Assembly: GCA_016938395.1 (NCBI GenBank)
Contig: JAFGUS010000081.1
Span: forward strand, 1-33,290
From: Coriobacteriia bacterium
GTDB lineage: Bacteria > Actinomycetota > Coriobacteriia > Anaerosomatales > Anaerosomataceae
Direction of reading: 5' to 3'
DNA: 33,290 nucleotides
Position 1 is the first letter of the stretch. Each line of letters opens with the position of its first letter. A program made the translations under genes and the position numbers. The notes beneath the pieces are model-generated. The model worked only from the letters and a program-made list of their open reading frames with translations. It had not been told where the DNA came from and made no database searches. This document shows positions 7,169 to 15,228 of the stretch, one piece after another.

Positions 7169-7850
7169 GCGCAGACGGATCCGCGCCGTGCCCCTGCTGG
7201 TGAGCCTTGCGCTGTTTGCTGTCGTCACGCGCGCAGTACTCGCGCTGCCCACCTCAGCCGAAGGCCTATCGGGGGCCATGACCGCAGGCGCCAAGGCGAG
7301 CGGCATCAAGAACGTTGTGACTGCGGTGCTGCTGGACTTCCGAGGCTATGACACGCTCCTCGAGATAGCGGTCCTCATGTTGGCCACCGTTGCGGTGCTC
7401 TCTCTTCGCGCGGAGCCCGACGCGCTGTCGCGCAGGATCACGGGTGCTGCAGGCCCCGTCCTCGGCGCGCTCACACGCGCCTTCGTGCCGATCATGATCG
7501 TGGTGGCGGGGCACCTCGTGTGGATCGGGTCCTCAGGACCCGGAGGTGCGTTCCAGGGCGGAGCGGTCCTCGGCGCCGCCGGGATCCTGCTCGCGCTTTC
7601 CGGCTACGCCCGTCCGCGGTGGAGCGCCGGGCGGCCCATGCGGTGGATCCTCGCGGTGGGGCTCCTCACCTTCATCGGCGTGGCGCTCCTGCCGCTCTTC
7701 GGCGACGGCACGCTGCTCCAGTACCCCGATGCCAGCCGGAAGGACCTCCTCCTGCTCGTCGAGGTGCTGCTGACGCTCTCGATCGGCGCGAGCCTGACGA
7801 GCCTGTTCCTTGCCTCGGCATCCGATACCTCCGCCGAGGAGCGCGCATGA
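7152..7850 (+). CDS. mrpB: Antiporter subunit B fused to an MbhE-like N-terminal part
   Basis: A 232-residue membrane protein. Residues about 1-85 resemble MbhE, with the segment GIKNVVTAVLLDFRGYDTLLE, and residues about 100-230 match the MnhB family (GHLVWIGSSGPGGAFQGGAVLGAAGILL). In archaeal MBH these are two genes (mbhE and mbhF), and in classical Mrp the first part lies in MrpA. This is the only junction of the operon that is not a 4-base overlap: the gene overlaps its predecessor by 17 bases. GTG at 7146, GTG at 7152 and ATG at 7161 are all possible starts. I chose 7152 because GAGGG precedes it by 5 bases. Confidence 0.87.
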   Translation: MSRMPERRRIRAVPLLVSLALFAVVTRAVLALPTSAEGLSGAMTAGAKASGIKNVVTAVLLDFRGYDTLLEIAVLMLATVAVLSLRAEPDALSRRITGAAGPVLGALTRAFVPIMIVVAGHLVWIGSSGPGGAFQGGAVLGAAGILLALSGYARPRWSAGRPMRWILAVGLLTFIGVALLPLFGDGTLLQYPDASRKDLLLLVEVLLTLSIGASLTSLFLASASDTSAEERA

Positions 7851-8164
7851 GCAGCCACTACGTCTATGCAATGGGCGGCGTCGTGCTGTTCGCTCTCGGC
7901 ACGTACGCGCTGCTTGCGCGGCCCCATCTCATCCACAAGGTGATCGCGGCCAACTTCATGGGAAGCGGCGTCTTCCTCGTGCTCATCGGCCTGGGCAGTC
8001 GCACGGCTGCCGAGACAGACCCGGTGCCGCAGGCGATGGTACTCACCGGGATCGTGGTCACCGTGGCGATGACCGCCCTCGGCCTTGCCATCGTCAAGCG
8101 CTACTACAGCGCCACCGGCATGACCACCCTGGACGCTCCCGGCGAGGATGGTGAGCGGCGGTGA
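7847..8164 (+). CDS. mrpC: Mrp/Mnh antiporter subunit C (NuoK-like)
   Basis: A 105-residue, three-helix protein homologous to NuoK/MrpC. The family stretches LIHKVIAANFMGSGVFLVLI and DPVPQAMVLTGIVVTVAMTALGLAI are intact. MrpC links the antiporter-like D subunits to the rest of the membrane arm. The ATG overlaps the mrpB stop as ATGA and the stop overlaps mrpD as GTGA. Confidence 0.93.
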   Translation: MSSHYVYAMGGVVLFALGTYALLARPHLIHKVIAANFMGSGVFLVLIGLGSRTAAETDPVPQAMVLTGIVVTVAMTALGLAIVKRYYSATGMTTLDAPGEDGERR

Positions 8165-9642
8165 ACCTCCTCGTCCACCTCCCCGCACTCCTCGTCATCC
8201 TGCCGCTCGCGGGTGCGTGCGTCGCTTTCGTCGCCGGGCGCCGTGTGGCACCCCACGTCGGACTGACGGTCGCAACGGTCAATGGTGTGCTTGCGGTGGC
8301 GCTCGCCGCACGCGTACTCGCCGAAGGTCCCTGGCGCTACCGGGTCGGCGGCTGGGGGGCGCCTGTCGGCATCGATCTGGTGGCCGACGGCACTGCGGCG
8401 CTGTTCCTCATCCTTGCCGCCACGGTGGGCCTCGCGGTCACCATCTACGCATCGGCGTACTTCCGTTCGAGCGACCCCACCGCGTACGGACACGGTCTGT
8501 TCTGGACGCTGTGGCTCTTCATGTGGACCTCACTCAACGGCCTCTTCCTCACCGGTGACGTCTTCAACGTCTACGTGTGTATCGAACTTGTGGGCATCTC
8601 GGCGGTCACGCTCGTAACCTTGAGTGGCGGACCGGACGCCTTGCGAGCCGGCCTACGATACCTCTTCGCGAGCATGCTCGGCGCCATGACCTATCTGCTC
8701 GGGGTGGCGCTCCTGTACTCGGCCGCCGGCACGCTCGATATGGCGATGCTCCGCCAGACGCTCGTCGTCGACACTACGGCCGCAACCGGACTCGCCTTCA
8801 TGGTGGCGGCGCTCGTGCTCAAGACCGCGCTCGTGCCCGCGCACTTCTGGTTGCCGACAGCGCATGCTTCGGCCCCCACGCCGGTGAGCGCGGCGCTCTC
8901 GGCGCTCGTCGTGAAGGGCTCGTACTTCGTGATACTGCGCCTTCTCCTCGACGTCGCTCCTCCCGGCTACCTCGGTGGCGTCGATGTCGCGCTCGGCGTA
9001 CTGGGCTCGGTGGCGATCGTCTGGGGCTCAGTTCAGGCGCTCATGCAGGACCGCATCAAGCTTCTCGTGGCCTACTCGACGGTGGCGCAGATCGGGTACC
9101 TCTTTCTCGTGTTCCCGCTCGCCCGCGCAGGCGGCGACGTTCTCGCGCTCGCGCTCGGCGGCGCACTCGTCCACGTGGTCTCGCACGGCCTCGCCAAAGC
9201 CGGGCTCTTCCTCGGCGCCGGCAGTCTCATCACCCGGTTCGGCCACGACCGCATCGCGGACATGGCGGGCGCGGCGCGCGCGTTGCCGGTACTGACCCTC
9301 GGCGTTTCGCTTGCCGGCGTGACGATGATGGGGCTCCCGCCGAGCGGCGGCTTCGCCGCGAAGTGGCTGCTCGTCTCGGCCGCGCTCGCTGCCGGCCAGT
9401 GGTGGTGGGCCGTGGTGCTCGTCACAGGCGGCCTCCTCGCCGCGGCCTACATGTTCAGGCTGATCCGGATCCTGCTGGCCAAGGGCGATCCCGAGATTCG
9501 GCCCACCCTACTGTCCGTGCGCACCGAGTGGGTTCCGCTGGCGCTCTCGGCAGCCGCCGTCATGCTCGTCTTCGCCGTGCCGCTGATCGTGCGCCTTGCC
9601 GAGGCCGGCACCACGCTTCTCGCCGCGGGGGTGACCCCGTGA
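8161..9642 (+). CDS. mrpD: Mrp antiporter subunit D (NuoM/NuoN-like), copy 1
   Basis: A 493-residue polytopic protein of the proton-conducting membrane transporter family. The ion-path residues are present: the TM5 glutamate in YVCIELVGIS (Glu142), the broken-helix lysine in LVLKTALVPAHFWLP, a second lysine in LVVKGSYF, and the histidine/lysine pair in VVSHGLAKAGLF. This is the likely main cation/proton translocating subunit. The start is the GTG overlapping the mrpC stop. It is the first of three consecutive antiporter-like genes, where classical Mrp operons carry MrpA and MrpD. Confidence 0.93.
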   Translation: MNLLVHLPALLVILPLAGACVAFVAGRRVAPHVGLTVATVNGVLAVALAARVLAEGPWRYRVGGWGAPVGIDLVADGTAALFLILAATVGLAVTIYASAYFRSSDPTAYGHGLFWTLWLFMWTSLNGLFLTGDVFNVYVCIELVGISAVTLVTLSGGPDALRAGLRYLFASMLGAMTYLLGVALLYSAAGTLDMAMLRQTLVVDTTAATGLAFMVAALVLKTALVPAHFWLPTAHASAPTPVSAALSALVVKGSYFVILRLLLDVAPPGYLGGVDVALGVLGSVAIVWGSVQALMQDRIKLLVAYSTVAQIGYLFLVFPLARAGGDVLALALGGALVHVVSHGLAKAGLFLGAGSLITRFGHDRIADMAGAARALPVLTLGVSLAGVTMMGLPPSGGFAAKWLLVSAALAAGQWWWAVVLVTGGLLAAAYMFRLIRILLAKGDPEIRPTLLSVRTEWVPLALSAAAVMLVFAVPLIVRLAEAGTTLLAAGVTP

Positions 9643-11108
9643 CCGTCTGGCTGCCCGTACTCATCCCGCTCATGACCGGGATCGTGACCTTCGCACTGGG
9701 CGAGGACCGCTCGAAGGCGCGCGCGGCGGTCAACCTCGGCGGGGCCGCGCTTGCTTCGGGTACCGTGATCTCGCTCGTGGTCGGGGCGTACAGCGGCACC
9801 GTGCGCACCGGTGAGATCCCCCTGCTGCCCGGCCTGCCCCTCACGATGCACGCAGACCTGCTCGGCCTGCTCTTCTCGGCTGTCGCCACGGTGCTCTGGG
9901 GCGTCACCCTGATCTACGCCATCGGGTATATGGACCACGCGCGTGACCGGGCACGCTTCTTCGGCTTCTTCGCGTGGTGCATCGCCGCCGCTAACGGCGT
10001 CGCGCTTGCCGCCGACCCGCTCTCACTCTTCCTCTTCTACGAGGTCCTCTCGCTCACGACGTACCCGCTCGTGGTCCACTCGGGCACGCCCGAGGCGCTC
10101 GCGGCGGGCCGCAAGTACCTGTTCTACGCACTCGGCGGTGGGGCCGCGTTGCTCGTCGGTGTCGCGTGGCTTACCGCCATCGCCGGCCCGGTGCGCTTCA
10201 CGCCCGGCGGTGCGCTCGGCTCCCTGGCCGGTCACCAGACCGAGCTTCGCGTCATCTTCGGCCTGTTGACGGCAGGGTTCGGGGTGAAGGCGGCGCTCGT
10301 GCCGCTGCACGGCTGGCTACCGGGTGCGATGGTTGCGCCCGCACCGGTCAGTTCGCTCTTGCACGCGGTCGCCGTGGTCAAGGCCGGCGTGTTCGGCATC
10401 ATCCGGCTCGTGAACGAGCTCTACGGTCCCGAACTCGCCACCTCGCTCGGCGTCGCACAGGTGCTCGCGGTCGTGGCGGCAATCGGCATCATCTTCGGCA
10501 GTGTCGTCGCGCTCAGGCAAGACAACCTGAAGCGCCGACTCGCCTACTCAACCGTCGCGCAGCTGTCGTACATCACGCTCGGGACGGCGCTCTGCTCGCC
10601 ACTCGCCGCCGCGGGCGCACTTGCCCACCTCGCGCACCACGCCGTCATGAAGATCACGATGTTCTTCACGGCCGGCAGCCTCGCCGAGACGCTCCACGTC
10701 AAGACGCTGAGCGGACTTCCCGGCGTGGCGCGACGCATGCCCATCACCATGACGTCGTTCGCGGTCGCCGCGTTCGCCCTTGCCGGCATTCCCCCGTTGG
10801 CCGGTTTCGCGAGCAAGTGGATGCTTGGCGCCGGCGCCGCCGAGGGTGGCTCGGTCTGGGCGCTGCTCGTCTACGTCGCGAGCGGGGCGCTTGCGCTCGG
10901 CTACATGGTGCCCATCCTCGCCGCCTCGCTGCGTGACGGCGAGCAGCCGGCGCGGACCGGCGCCGAGAGCGACCCGCGCATGCTCTGGCCGATCGTGATC
11001 GTCGCGATCTTGAGCGTGGTCTTCGGCGTCACCGCCGGCATGCCCGGCTCGCCCGCCCACTGGGCTGTGACCGCGATCGCACCGTCGTTCGGGGGGTGGA
11101 CACCGTGA
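9639..11108 (+). CDS. Antiporter-like subunit (MrpA/MrpD/NuoL type), copy 2
   Basis: A 489-residue polytopic protein of the same family as its neighbours. The TM5 glutamate is in FLFYEVLSLTTYP (Glu135), the broken-helix lysine in GFGVKAALVPLHGWLPGAM, the next lysine in AVAVVKAGVF, and HHAVMKI supplies the later histidines and lysine, so a complete proton half-channel set is present. It could do the job of the NuoL-like part of MrpA, whose C-terminal DUF4040/MbhE domains are separate genes here. The GTG start overlaps the preceding stop by 4 bases. Confidence 0.9.
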   Translation: MTVWLPVLIPLMTGIVTFALGEDRSKARAAVNLGGAALASGTVISLVVGAYSGTVRTGEIPLLPGLPLTMHADLLGLLFSAVATVLWGVTLIYAIGYMDHARDRARFFGFFAWCIAAANGVALAADPLSLFLFYEVLSLTTYPLVVHSGTPEALAAGRKYLFYALGGGAALLVGVAWLTAIAGPVRFTPGGALGSLAGHQTELRVIFGLLTAGFGVKAALVPLHGWLPGAMVAPAPVSSLLHAVAVVKAGVFGIIRLVNELYGPELATSLGVAQVLAVVAAIGIIFGSVVALRQDNLKRRLAYSTVAQLSYITLGTALCSPLAAAGALAHLAHHAVMKITMFFTAGSLAETLHVKTLSGLPGVARRMPITMTSFAVAAFALAGIPPLAGFASKWMLGAGAAEGGSVWALLVYVASGALALGYMVPILAASLRDGEQPARTGAESDPRMLWPIVIVAILSVVFGVTAGMPGSPAHWAVTAIAPSFGGWTP

Positions 11109-12655
11109 CACCGCTGATCCCGGCCGGCGTCGGCAGACTCGGATTCGCCATCGACGAGGTCGCTGTCCCCTACCTCTTCATCTTCGCCCTGATCTGGGTG
11201 GTCGCCGGCCTCTACACGCTCGTGACCACCGAGCGGGGAACGCGCGCTCGGGTATTCGCCTACTACCTGCCCTCGGCGCTCGGCGGGATCGCCGTCGCGG
11301 CCGCTGCCGACGCGGTCTCCTTCTACCTCTGCTTCGCCCTGATGGCGCTCCCCGCGTGGGGTCTCATCACCTCGAGCGGTACTCCCGAGGCCCGTCGCGC
11401 CGGCGCTACCTACCTCACACTCACCGCGATCGGCGAGGCGCTGCTCCTCGCGGCACTCGTCATGCTCGCCACCGAAGCCGGTGCCATCCGCCTCGACGCG
11501 CTCGCCTCAGCGTTCGGTGCCGCGCAACACCGGGACCTCATCGCCCTGCTGCTGCTCGCATCCATCGGGCTCAAGGTCGGTACCCTGCCCGCAAGCGGCA
11601 TCCTGCCACTGAGCTACACCTACACGTTGGCGGGCCCGGCAGCCGCACTCGCCGGCGCCTCGGTGAAGGTCGGCGCACTCGCGATGGTCCGACTGCTGCC
11701 CGCCGGTGTCATGCCCGAGGGGTGGGCTCACGCGGTCATGCTGCTCGGACTCGCGACCGCGTTCGTCGCTGCCGTACTCGGCGTGCTCACCACCACGCCA
11801 CGGGCCGTGCTCGGCTACTCGAGTGCGAGCCAGATGGGGCTCGTGCTCATCGCTGCGGGGGTATCGCTCGCCGAGCCTTCCGCCGTCGTCCTCGCGCACG
11901 GCGCGATCGTGGCCTTCTCACTGCACCACGGGCTGTCCAAAGCCGCGCTCGTCCTGGGCGACGATGTCGTCTCGCGGCTTGCCGGTCGCGCGCGCACACT
12001 CGCGCTCGCCGCACTCGTCGTGCCCGCCCTCGCACTCACCGGCGCGCCCTTCACGAGCGGCTTCGTCGCCAAGTACGCACTCAAGGACGCCGTCCACGTG
12101 CTGCACGGCCCGGTGCCCGAGGCGGTCTACGCACTCCTTGCCTGGACTGCCGTAGGAACGGCCGCGCTCATGCTGCGGTACCTCACCCTGGTCGTGGCTC
12201 GACCGCAGGCGAGCCGCCCATCAGGCCCTGCGCCAGGGGTGCTCTGGGGGATTCTCCTTGTGGCCGGCGCGCTCGCGGTGTGGCTCTGGCCTGCCGAGTG
12301 GAACGAGCACGCGGCCGGGAGCATCCTCTCGCTCTCAGCGGCCTGGACGGCCACCTGGCCGTTGCTGGTTGCGGTCGCCGGGGCGGCGATGCTGCGAGCG
12401 ATTCCCGGCGCGCGCTCGCGATTTGCGGGCTCAGTGGTGCCGGGCGACGTCCTCGTCGGAGCTGCGTCTCTCGTGCAGGCCGCCGACCAGACGATCGGCT
12501 CCCGGCCCACGCCCGCGTCCCCGGACACGAGGAGGCGCGCGACCGGGATCAGCCGCGCGCTCACCGCGGCTGAGGGCCGCGTCGTTGCCTGGATGTTCGC
12601 CGCCACGGTGTTCGTCGTCCTGGCGCTGATGTTCGTGGCGGTCGTGACGCGCTAG
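11105..12655 (+). CDS. Divergent antiporter-like subunit lacking the TM5 glutamate, copy 3
   Basis: A 516-residue membrane protein homologous to copies 1 and 2 but diverged. An ungapped alignment from the TM5 region to the following SGTPEA motif puts Ala78 (FALMALPAWG) where copy 2 has Glu135 and copy 1 Glu142. The lysines in IGLKVGTLP and ASVKVGAL and the HHGLSKAAL segment are kept. The N terminus is about 57 residues shorter than copy 2, so one or two helices are missing, while the C terminus has an added soluble linker (about 455-490) before a final helix. It may be structural or non-pumping. The GTG at 11105 overlaps the preceding stop as GTGA, matching the other junctions; an upstream in-frame GTG at 11096 is also possible. 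It is the last gene of the operon, followed only by a weak 5-bp hairpin (12668-12685). Confidence 0.85.
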   Translation: MTPLIPAGVGRLGFAIDEVAVPYLFIFALIWVVAGLYTLVTTERGTRARVFAYYLPSALGGIAVAAAADAVSFYLCFALMALPAWGLITSSGTPEARRAGATYLTLTAIGEALLLAALVMLATEAGAIRLDALASAFGAAQHRDLIALLLLASIGLKVGTLPASGILPLSYTYTLAGPAAALAGASVKVGALAMVRLLPAGVMPEGWAHAVMLLGLATAFVAAVLGVLTTTPRAVLGYSSASQMGLVLIAAGVSLAEPSAVVLAHGAIVAFSLHHGLSKAALVLGDDVVSRLAGRARTLALAALVVPALALTGAPFTSGFVAKYALKDAVHVLHGPVPEAVYALLAWTAVGTAALMLRYLTLVVARPQASRPSGPAPGVLWGILLVAGALAVWLWPAEWNEHAAGSILSLSAAWTATWPLLVAVAGAAMLRAIPGARSRFAGSVVPGDVLVGAASLVQAADQTIGSRPTPASPDTRRRATGISRALTAAEGRVVAWMFAATVFVVLALMFVAVVTR

Positions 12656-12695
12656 CGTCCGCACTGATCCGGCGCGCACACCGGACCACGTGGCT

Positions 12696-12848
12696 CTAGA
12701 CGCCGTACTTCAGCTGGATTCGGCGTGCCTGGTCGAGACGGAACAGCCCGCGCTCGAGGTCCTTGGGATCGGCGATGTTCTCGATCGCCCACGCGAGAAT
12801 GTCACGCGGCACGAGGGGATAGCGCTTGCGCGCCTCGGCGACGGTCAT
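12696..12848 (-). CDS. Small conserved-looking protein of unknown function (50 residues)
   Basis: An ATG frame of 50 codons encodes a soluble, charged, mostly helical peptide beginning MTVAEARKRYPLVPRDILAW and ending RRIQLKYGV. AAGGAG lies 8 bases before the ATG. A predicted promoter and about 75 bases of leader with a 12-bp tandem repeat sit upstream. I do not recognise a family. The ribosome site, codon composition and private promoter favour a real gene. It lies convergent to the end of the antiporter operon with a 40-bp gap. Confidence 0.6.
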   Translation of the reverse strand: MTVAEARKRYPLVPRDILAWAIENIADPKDLERGLFRLDQARRIQLKYGV

Positions 12849-12864
12849 GGCTGTGTCTCCTTCT

Positions 12865-12912
12865 GCTACGGCGACTGCTACGACGACTGCTGCGATGAGT
12901 GCTGCGACCGGA
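12865..12912. repeat. Four degenerate copies of a 12-bp tandem repeat
   Basis: Plus-strand units GCTACGGCGACT, GCTACGACGACT, GCTGCGATGAGT and GCTGCGACCGGA follow each other without gaps. They lie directly upstream of the AAGGAG of the 50-residue gene and within its predicted transcribed leader. Confidence 0.75.
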
Positions 12913-12929
12913 GTGACCCGTCAGGGCTG

Positions 12930-12959
12930 ATTCTGCGCCTCACGCACCCTGAACGTCAA
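12930..12959 (-). promoter_or_regulatory. Predicted promoter of the 50-residue protein gene
   Basis: On the minus strand TTGACG (12954-12959), 18 bp, then CAGAAT (12930-12935). This places the transcription start near 12923 and the whole tandem repeat in the leader. Confidence 0.45.
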
Positions 12960-13000
12960 GTACGGCTCGAGGGTCTGGCACGACGGCGGTCTCTGCCGCC

Positions 13001-13720
13001 TCAGATGCCGAGCGCGTCCTCGAGCGCATCAAGCGAGCCGATGGGGACAACCCCGTGATCGGCATCAATCCCGTGACGGTCGATGAGCACAGCGCGCATG
13101 CCGAGCGCGGTCGCCCCGAGGTAGTCCGCGTAGTGATGATCGCCTACATGTGCCGCGTCTTCCGGTTCGACGCCCAGCCGGTCGCACGCGAGACGGAAGA
13201 TGCGCGGATCGGGCTTGTGGAGCCCCACGTCGGCAGAGGAGACGATCGTCTCCACCGTGTCGCCGAGGCCCAGACCGTGAAGCAGCCGCACGAGTCGCGA
13301 GTCCCAATTGGAGATGATCCCCACGGCGAGCCCGCGATCGCGCAGCCGCTCGAAGGCGGGGATCACGTCTGTGTAAAGCGCCCATCGGTCGGGCCTGCCG
13401 AACTCGTCATAGACCTGCCGCGCGATTGCGACGGCCTCCTCCTCGATACCGAGCTCGCGACACAGGAGCGAGTACATGCCGACCCAGACCGAGTTCGTGC
13501 GCGCCTCATCAGTCCAGAAAGCCTCGTCTTCCGCGTACCGCTCTTCGTAGTACGCGTCCACGAGCGGCATGAAGGAGTCGATGACGTGCAGATCGCGCAC
13601 GTGACCGGCGTTCGCCAGCACCTGACGGCACACCTCGGACACGCTCGGATGCGCGTAGAGCAGCGTGTTACCGACGTCGAAGAAGACAGCCCGCAGGCCG
13701 CCCGACCCCGCCCGGGTCAC
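13001..13720 (-). CDS. HAD-superfamily hydrolase (subfamily IA)
   Basis: A 239-residue phosphatase-type protein. Motif I is FFDVGNTLL with nucleophile Asp15; glycine replaces the usual second aspartate, as in some REG-2-like members of the family. Motif II is GIISNWD, motif III LHKPDPRIF (Lys), and motif IV HVGDHHYADYLGA. An alpha-helical cap lies between motifs I and II. Members act on phosphomonoesters such as sugar phosphates, phosphoglycolate or nucleotides; the substrate here is unknown. The GTG start overlaps the nitroreductase stop as GTGA, so the two genes are translationally coupled; the longer frame upstream is not used. Confidence 0.87.
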   Translation of the reverse strand: MTRAGSGGLRAVFFDVGNTLLYAHPSVSEVCRQVLANAGHVRDLHVIDSFMPLVDAYYEERYAEDEAFWTDEARTNSVWVGMYSLLCRELGIEEEAVAIARQVYDEFGRPDRWALYTDVIPAFERLRDRGLAVGIISNWDSRLVRLLHGLGLGDTVETIVSSADVGLHKPDPRIFRLACDRLGVEPEDAAHVGDHHYADYLGATALGMRAVLIDRHGIDADHGVVPIGSLDALEDALGI

Positions 13721-14283
13721 GTCAGGTAAGTCGCGACGTCGGTGTGGCGATCCTTGGGGGACGGCTCCTCGGCACCGTAGCCGAGCACGATGAGCGCCAT
13801 GATGTCCGAGCCCTCCGGCACGCCGAAGGCGTCCAACAGCCGATCCCTCACCCAGTGAGGCGCCGTGAGGCTGCACGCGGCGAGACCGTGATCGACTGCG
13901 GACAGCAGGAAGTTCTCCAGCGCCGCCCCGACCGCGATCGTGTCATCGAGCCAATCGGTCGAGTCCTCCACGTGCTTGGCCGAGATGCCGATCACCACAG
14001 GGGCGTTTCCGAGGTCGGCATAGAACCGGGCGGCGTACTCGACCATGTCCGGACCGAGGATATCGATGTACTCGTTCAGGTGGGCGGTGGTGAGCGCCAT
14101 GACCTCGGCGACGCGGTTGCGCGCTTCACCCGTCGTCACGTGGAAGTGCCAGGGCTGGACGTTGAACCGGGACGGCGCATAGGTCGCCGCATCGATCAGC
14201 TCGGCGATGACCGATCGCTCCACCGGCCGACCGTCGAACGCGCGAATCGACCGTCGGGAACGCACAACATCCATGAACTCCAT
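13717..14283 (-). CDS. Nitroreductase family protein (FMN-dependent oxidoreductase)
   Basis: A 188-residue protein of the nitroreductase fold. It begins MEFMDVVRSRRSIRAF, the family's FMN phosphate-binding RRSxRxF motif, followed by APSRFNVQPWHF (the substrate/flavin loop) and GLAACSL near the isoalloxazine-binding region. Members reduce nitroaromatics, quinones or flavins with NAD(P)H. An in-frame GTG eight codons upstream is possible; the internal ATG is chosen because homology starts there and AAGAAGGG lies upstream. It is the first gene of a two-gene unit with the HAD hydrolase. Confidence 0.87.
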   Translation of the reverse strand: MEFMDVVRSRRSIRAFDGRPVERSVIAELIDAATYAPSRFNVQPWHFHVTTGEARNRVAEVMALTTAHLNEYIDILGPDMVEYAARFYADLGNAPVVIGISAKHVEDSTDWLDDTIAVGAALENFLLSAVDHGLAACSLTAPHWVRDRLLDAFGVPEGSDIMALIVLGYGAEEPSPKDRHTDVATYLT

Positions 14284-14392
14284 TGAGACGCCCTTCTTCT
14301 CGGACACATCCCCTGCGTAAGCATACCGCGCCGGAGCACGCGAAGCACGTGTCGGCCGACCCGCGCGACGAGCGGACGTCCGGCGTGCGGCG

Positions 14393-15160
14393 TCAGCGGT
14401 GCTTGACCATGGTCACCGCGGTGCCACCCCCGGACAGCCGCTCGAAGTCAACGTGGTCCATGAGGGCCCGCATGAACATCACGCCCCGGCCGGACGCGGC
14501 GTACACGTCTTCGCCCGACGCCGACGTCCCGTCGAACCCCTCGCCGCGATCTGTCACGGTGAGCACCACGCGGTCGCGATACGCCCGGACATCGACGGTC
14601 ACCGTCTCGCCCCCACCCTGAGGGGAGCCGTGACGTATGGCATTCGAGAGCGCCTCACCGACGGCAACCCGGACGTCGAACATCGTCGGCTCAGGCAGCG
14701 CCAACGGCCTGAGCACCTCGGACACCTCGGCACGCGCAGATGCCAGCGATTCGGCGTGCGCGGGGAACGAGAGCACGCGGGTCCACAGCGTGGTATCGGG
14801 CACCGGCGGCAGCTCGAGACCAACGACCGCCTCCGTCACATCGGCTGTAGCCGCCAGCGTGGGAGCCGATCCGACAAGCCCTGAGAGCTCGAGAACACGC
14901 GACACGTCGCGGCCTGCGCCGGCGAGCACCAGCCGACCCCCTCTGGGCTCGAGCATGCGATCTGCCCAGACGATGAGGCCGAGTGCCGAACTGTCGACGT
15001 ATGAGACGCGTGCAAGGTCCATCACGACGTGCACGCAACCCCTGTTCACCGCGGCCTCGAGCGCCAAACGGACGTCCGGCGCACTGACCATGTCGATCTC
15101 ACCGTGGACGCGCATGACGCACACGCGCTCGTCGTGCTCATGTTCGGTGACGATCCTCAT
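14393..15160 (-). CDS. Fused STAS antagonist and anti-sigma HATPase (RsbV-RsbW type)
   Basis: A 255-residue protein combining two partner-switching modules. Residues 1-110 are a STAS domain with the phosphoacceptor region YVDSSALGLIVW (Ser57/Ser58). Residues about 125-255 are an RsbW/SpoIIAB-like HATPase: N box VGEALSNAIRHGSP (Asn173), G1 TDRGEGFD, G2 ASGRGVMFMRAL. In classical systems the kinase phosphorylates a separate STAS protein and sequesters a sigma factor; here both sit on one chain, so the switch may be intramolecular or the target another protein. GGAG lies 6 bases before the chosen ATG. It follows the SpoIIE phosphatase gene by 68 bases on the same strand, and that protein is the natural candidate to dephosphorylate the STAS serine. 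Confidence 0.88.
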   Translation of the reverse strand: MRIVTEHEHDERVCVMRVHGEIDMVSAPDVRLALEAAVNRGCVHVVMDLARVSYVDSSALGLIVWADRMLEPRGGRLVLAGAGRDVSRVLELSGLVGSAPTLAATADVTEAVVGLELPPVPDTTLWTRVLSFPAHAESLASARAEVSEVLRPLALPEPTMFDVRVAVGEALSNAIRHGSPQGGGETVTVDVRAYRDRVVLTVTDRGEGFDGTSASGEDVYAASGRGVMFMRALMDHVDFERLSGGGTAVTMVKHR

Positions 15161-15228
15161 GATGCACTCCTGCTGCCGGGCACGTCCACGAGGGTTCACA
15201 TTCCACTCAGGCGCACGGACGTAACGCG

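Noticed and set aside
8577..9638. Upstream extension of the second antiporter gene through the first
   Set aside because: The arginine-rich product overlaps mrpD in another frame. The GTG at 9639 with a 4-base overlap fits all other operon junctions.
12690..13058. Plus-strand frame with a cysteine repeat (CYGD CYDD CCDE CCDR)
   Set aside because: Attractive as a metal-binding repeat, but it has no plausible start signal, overlaps the 50-residue gene and the HAD gene antisense, and the repeat is better explained as leader DNA of the minus-strand gene.
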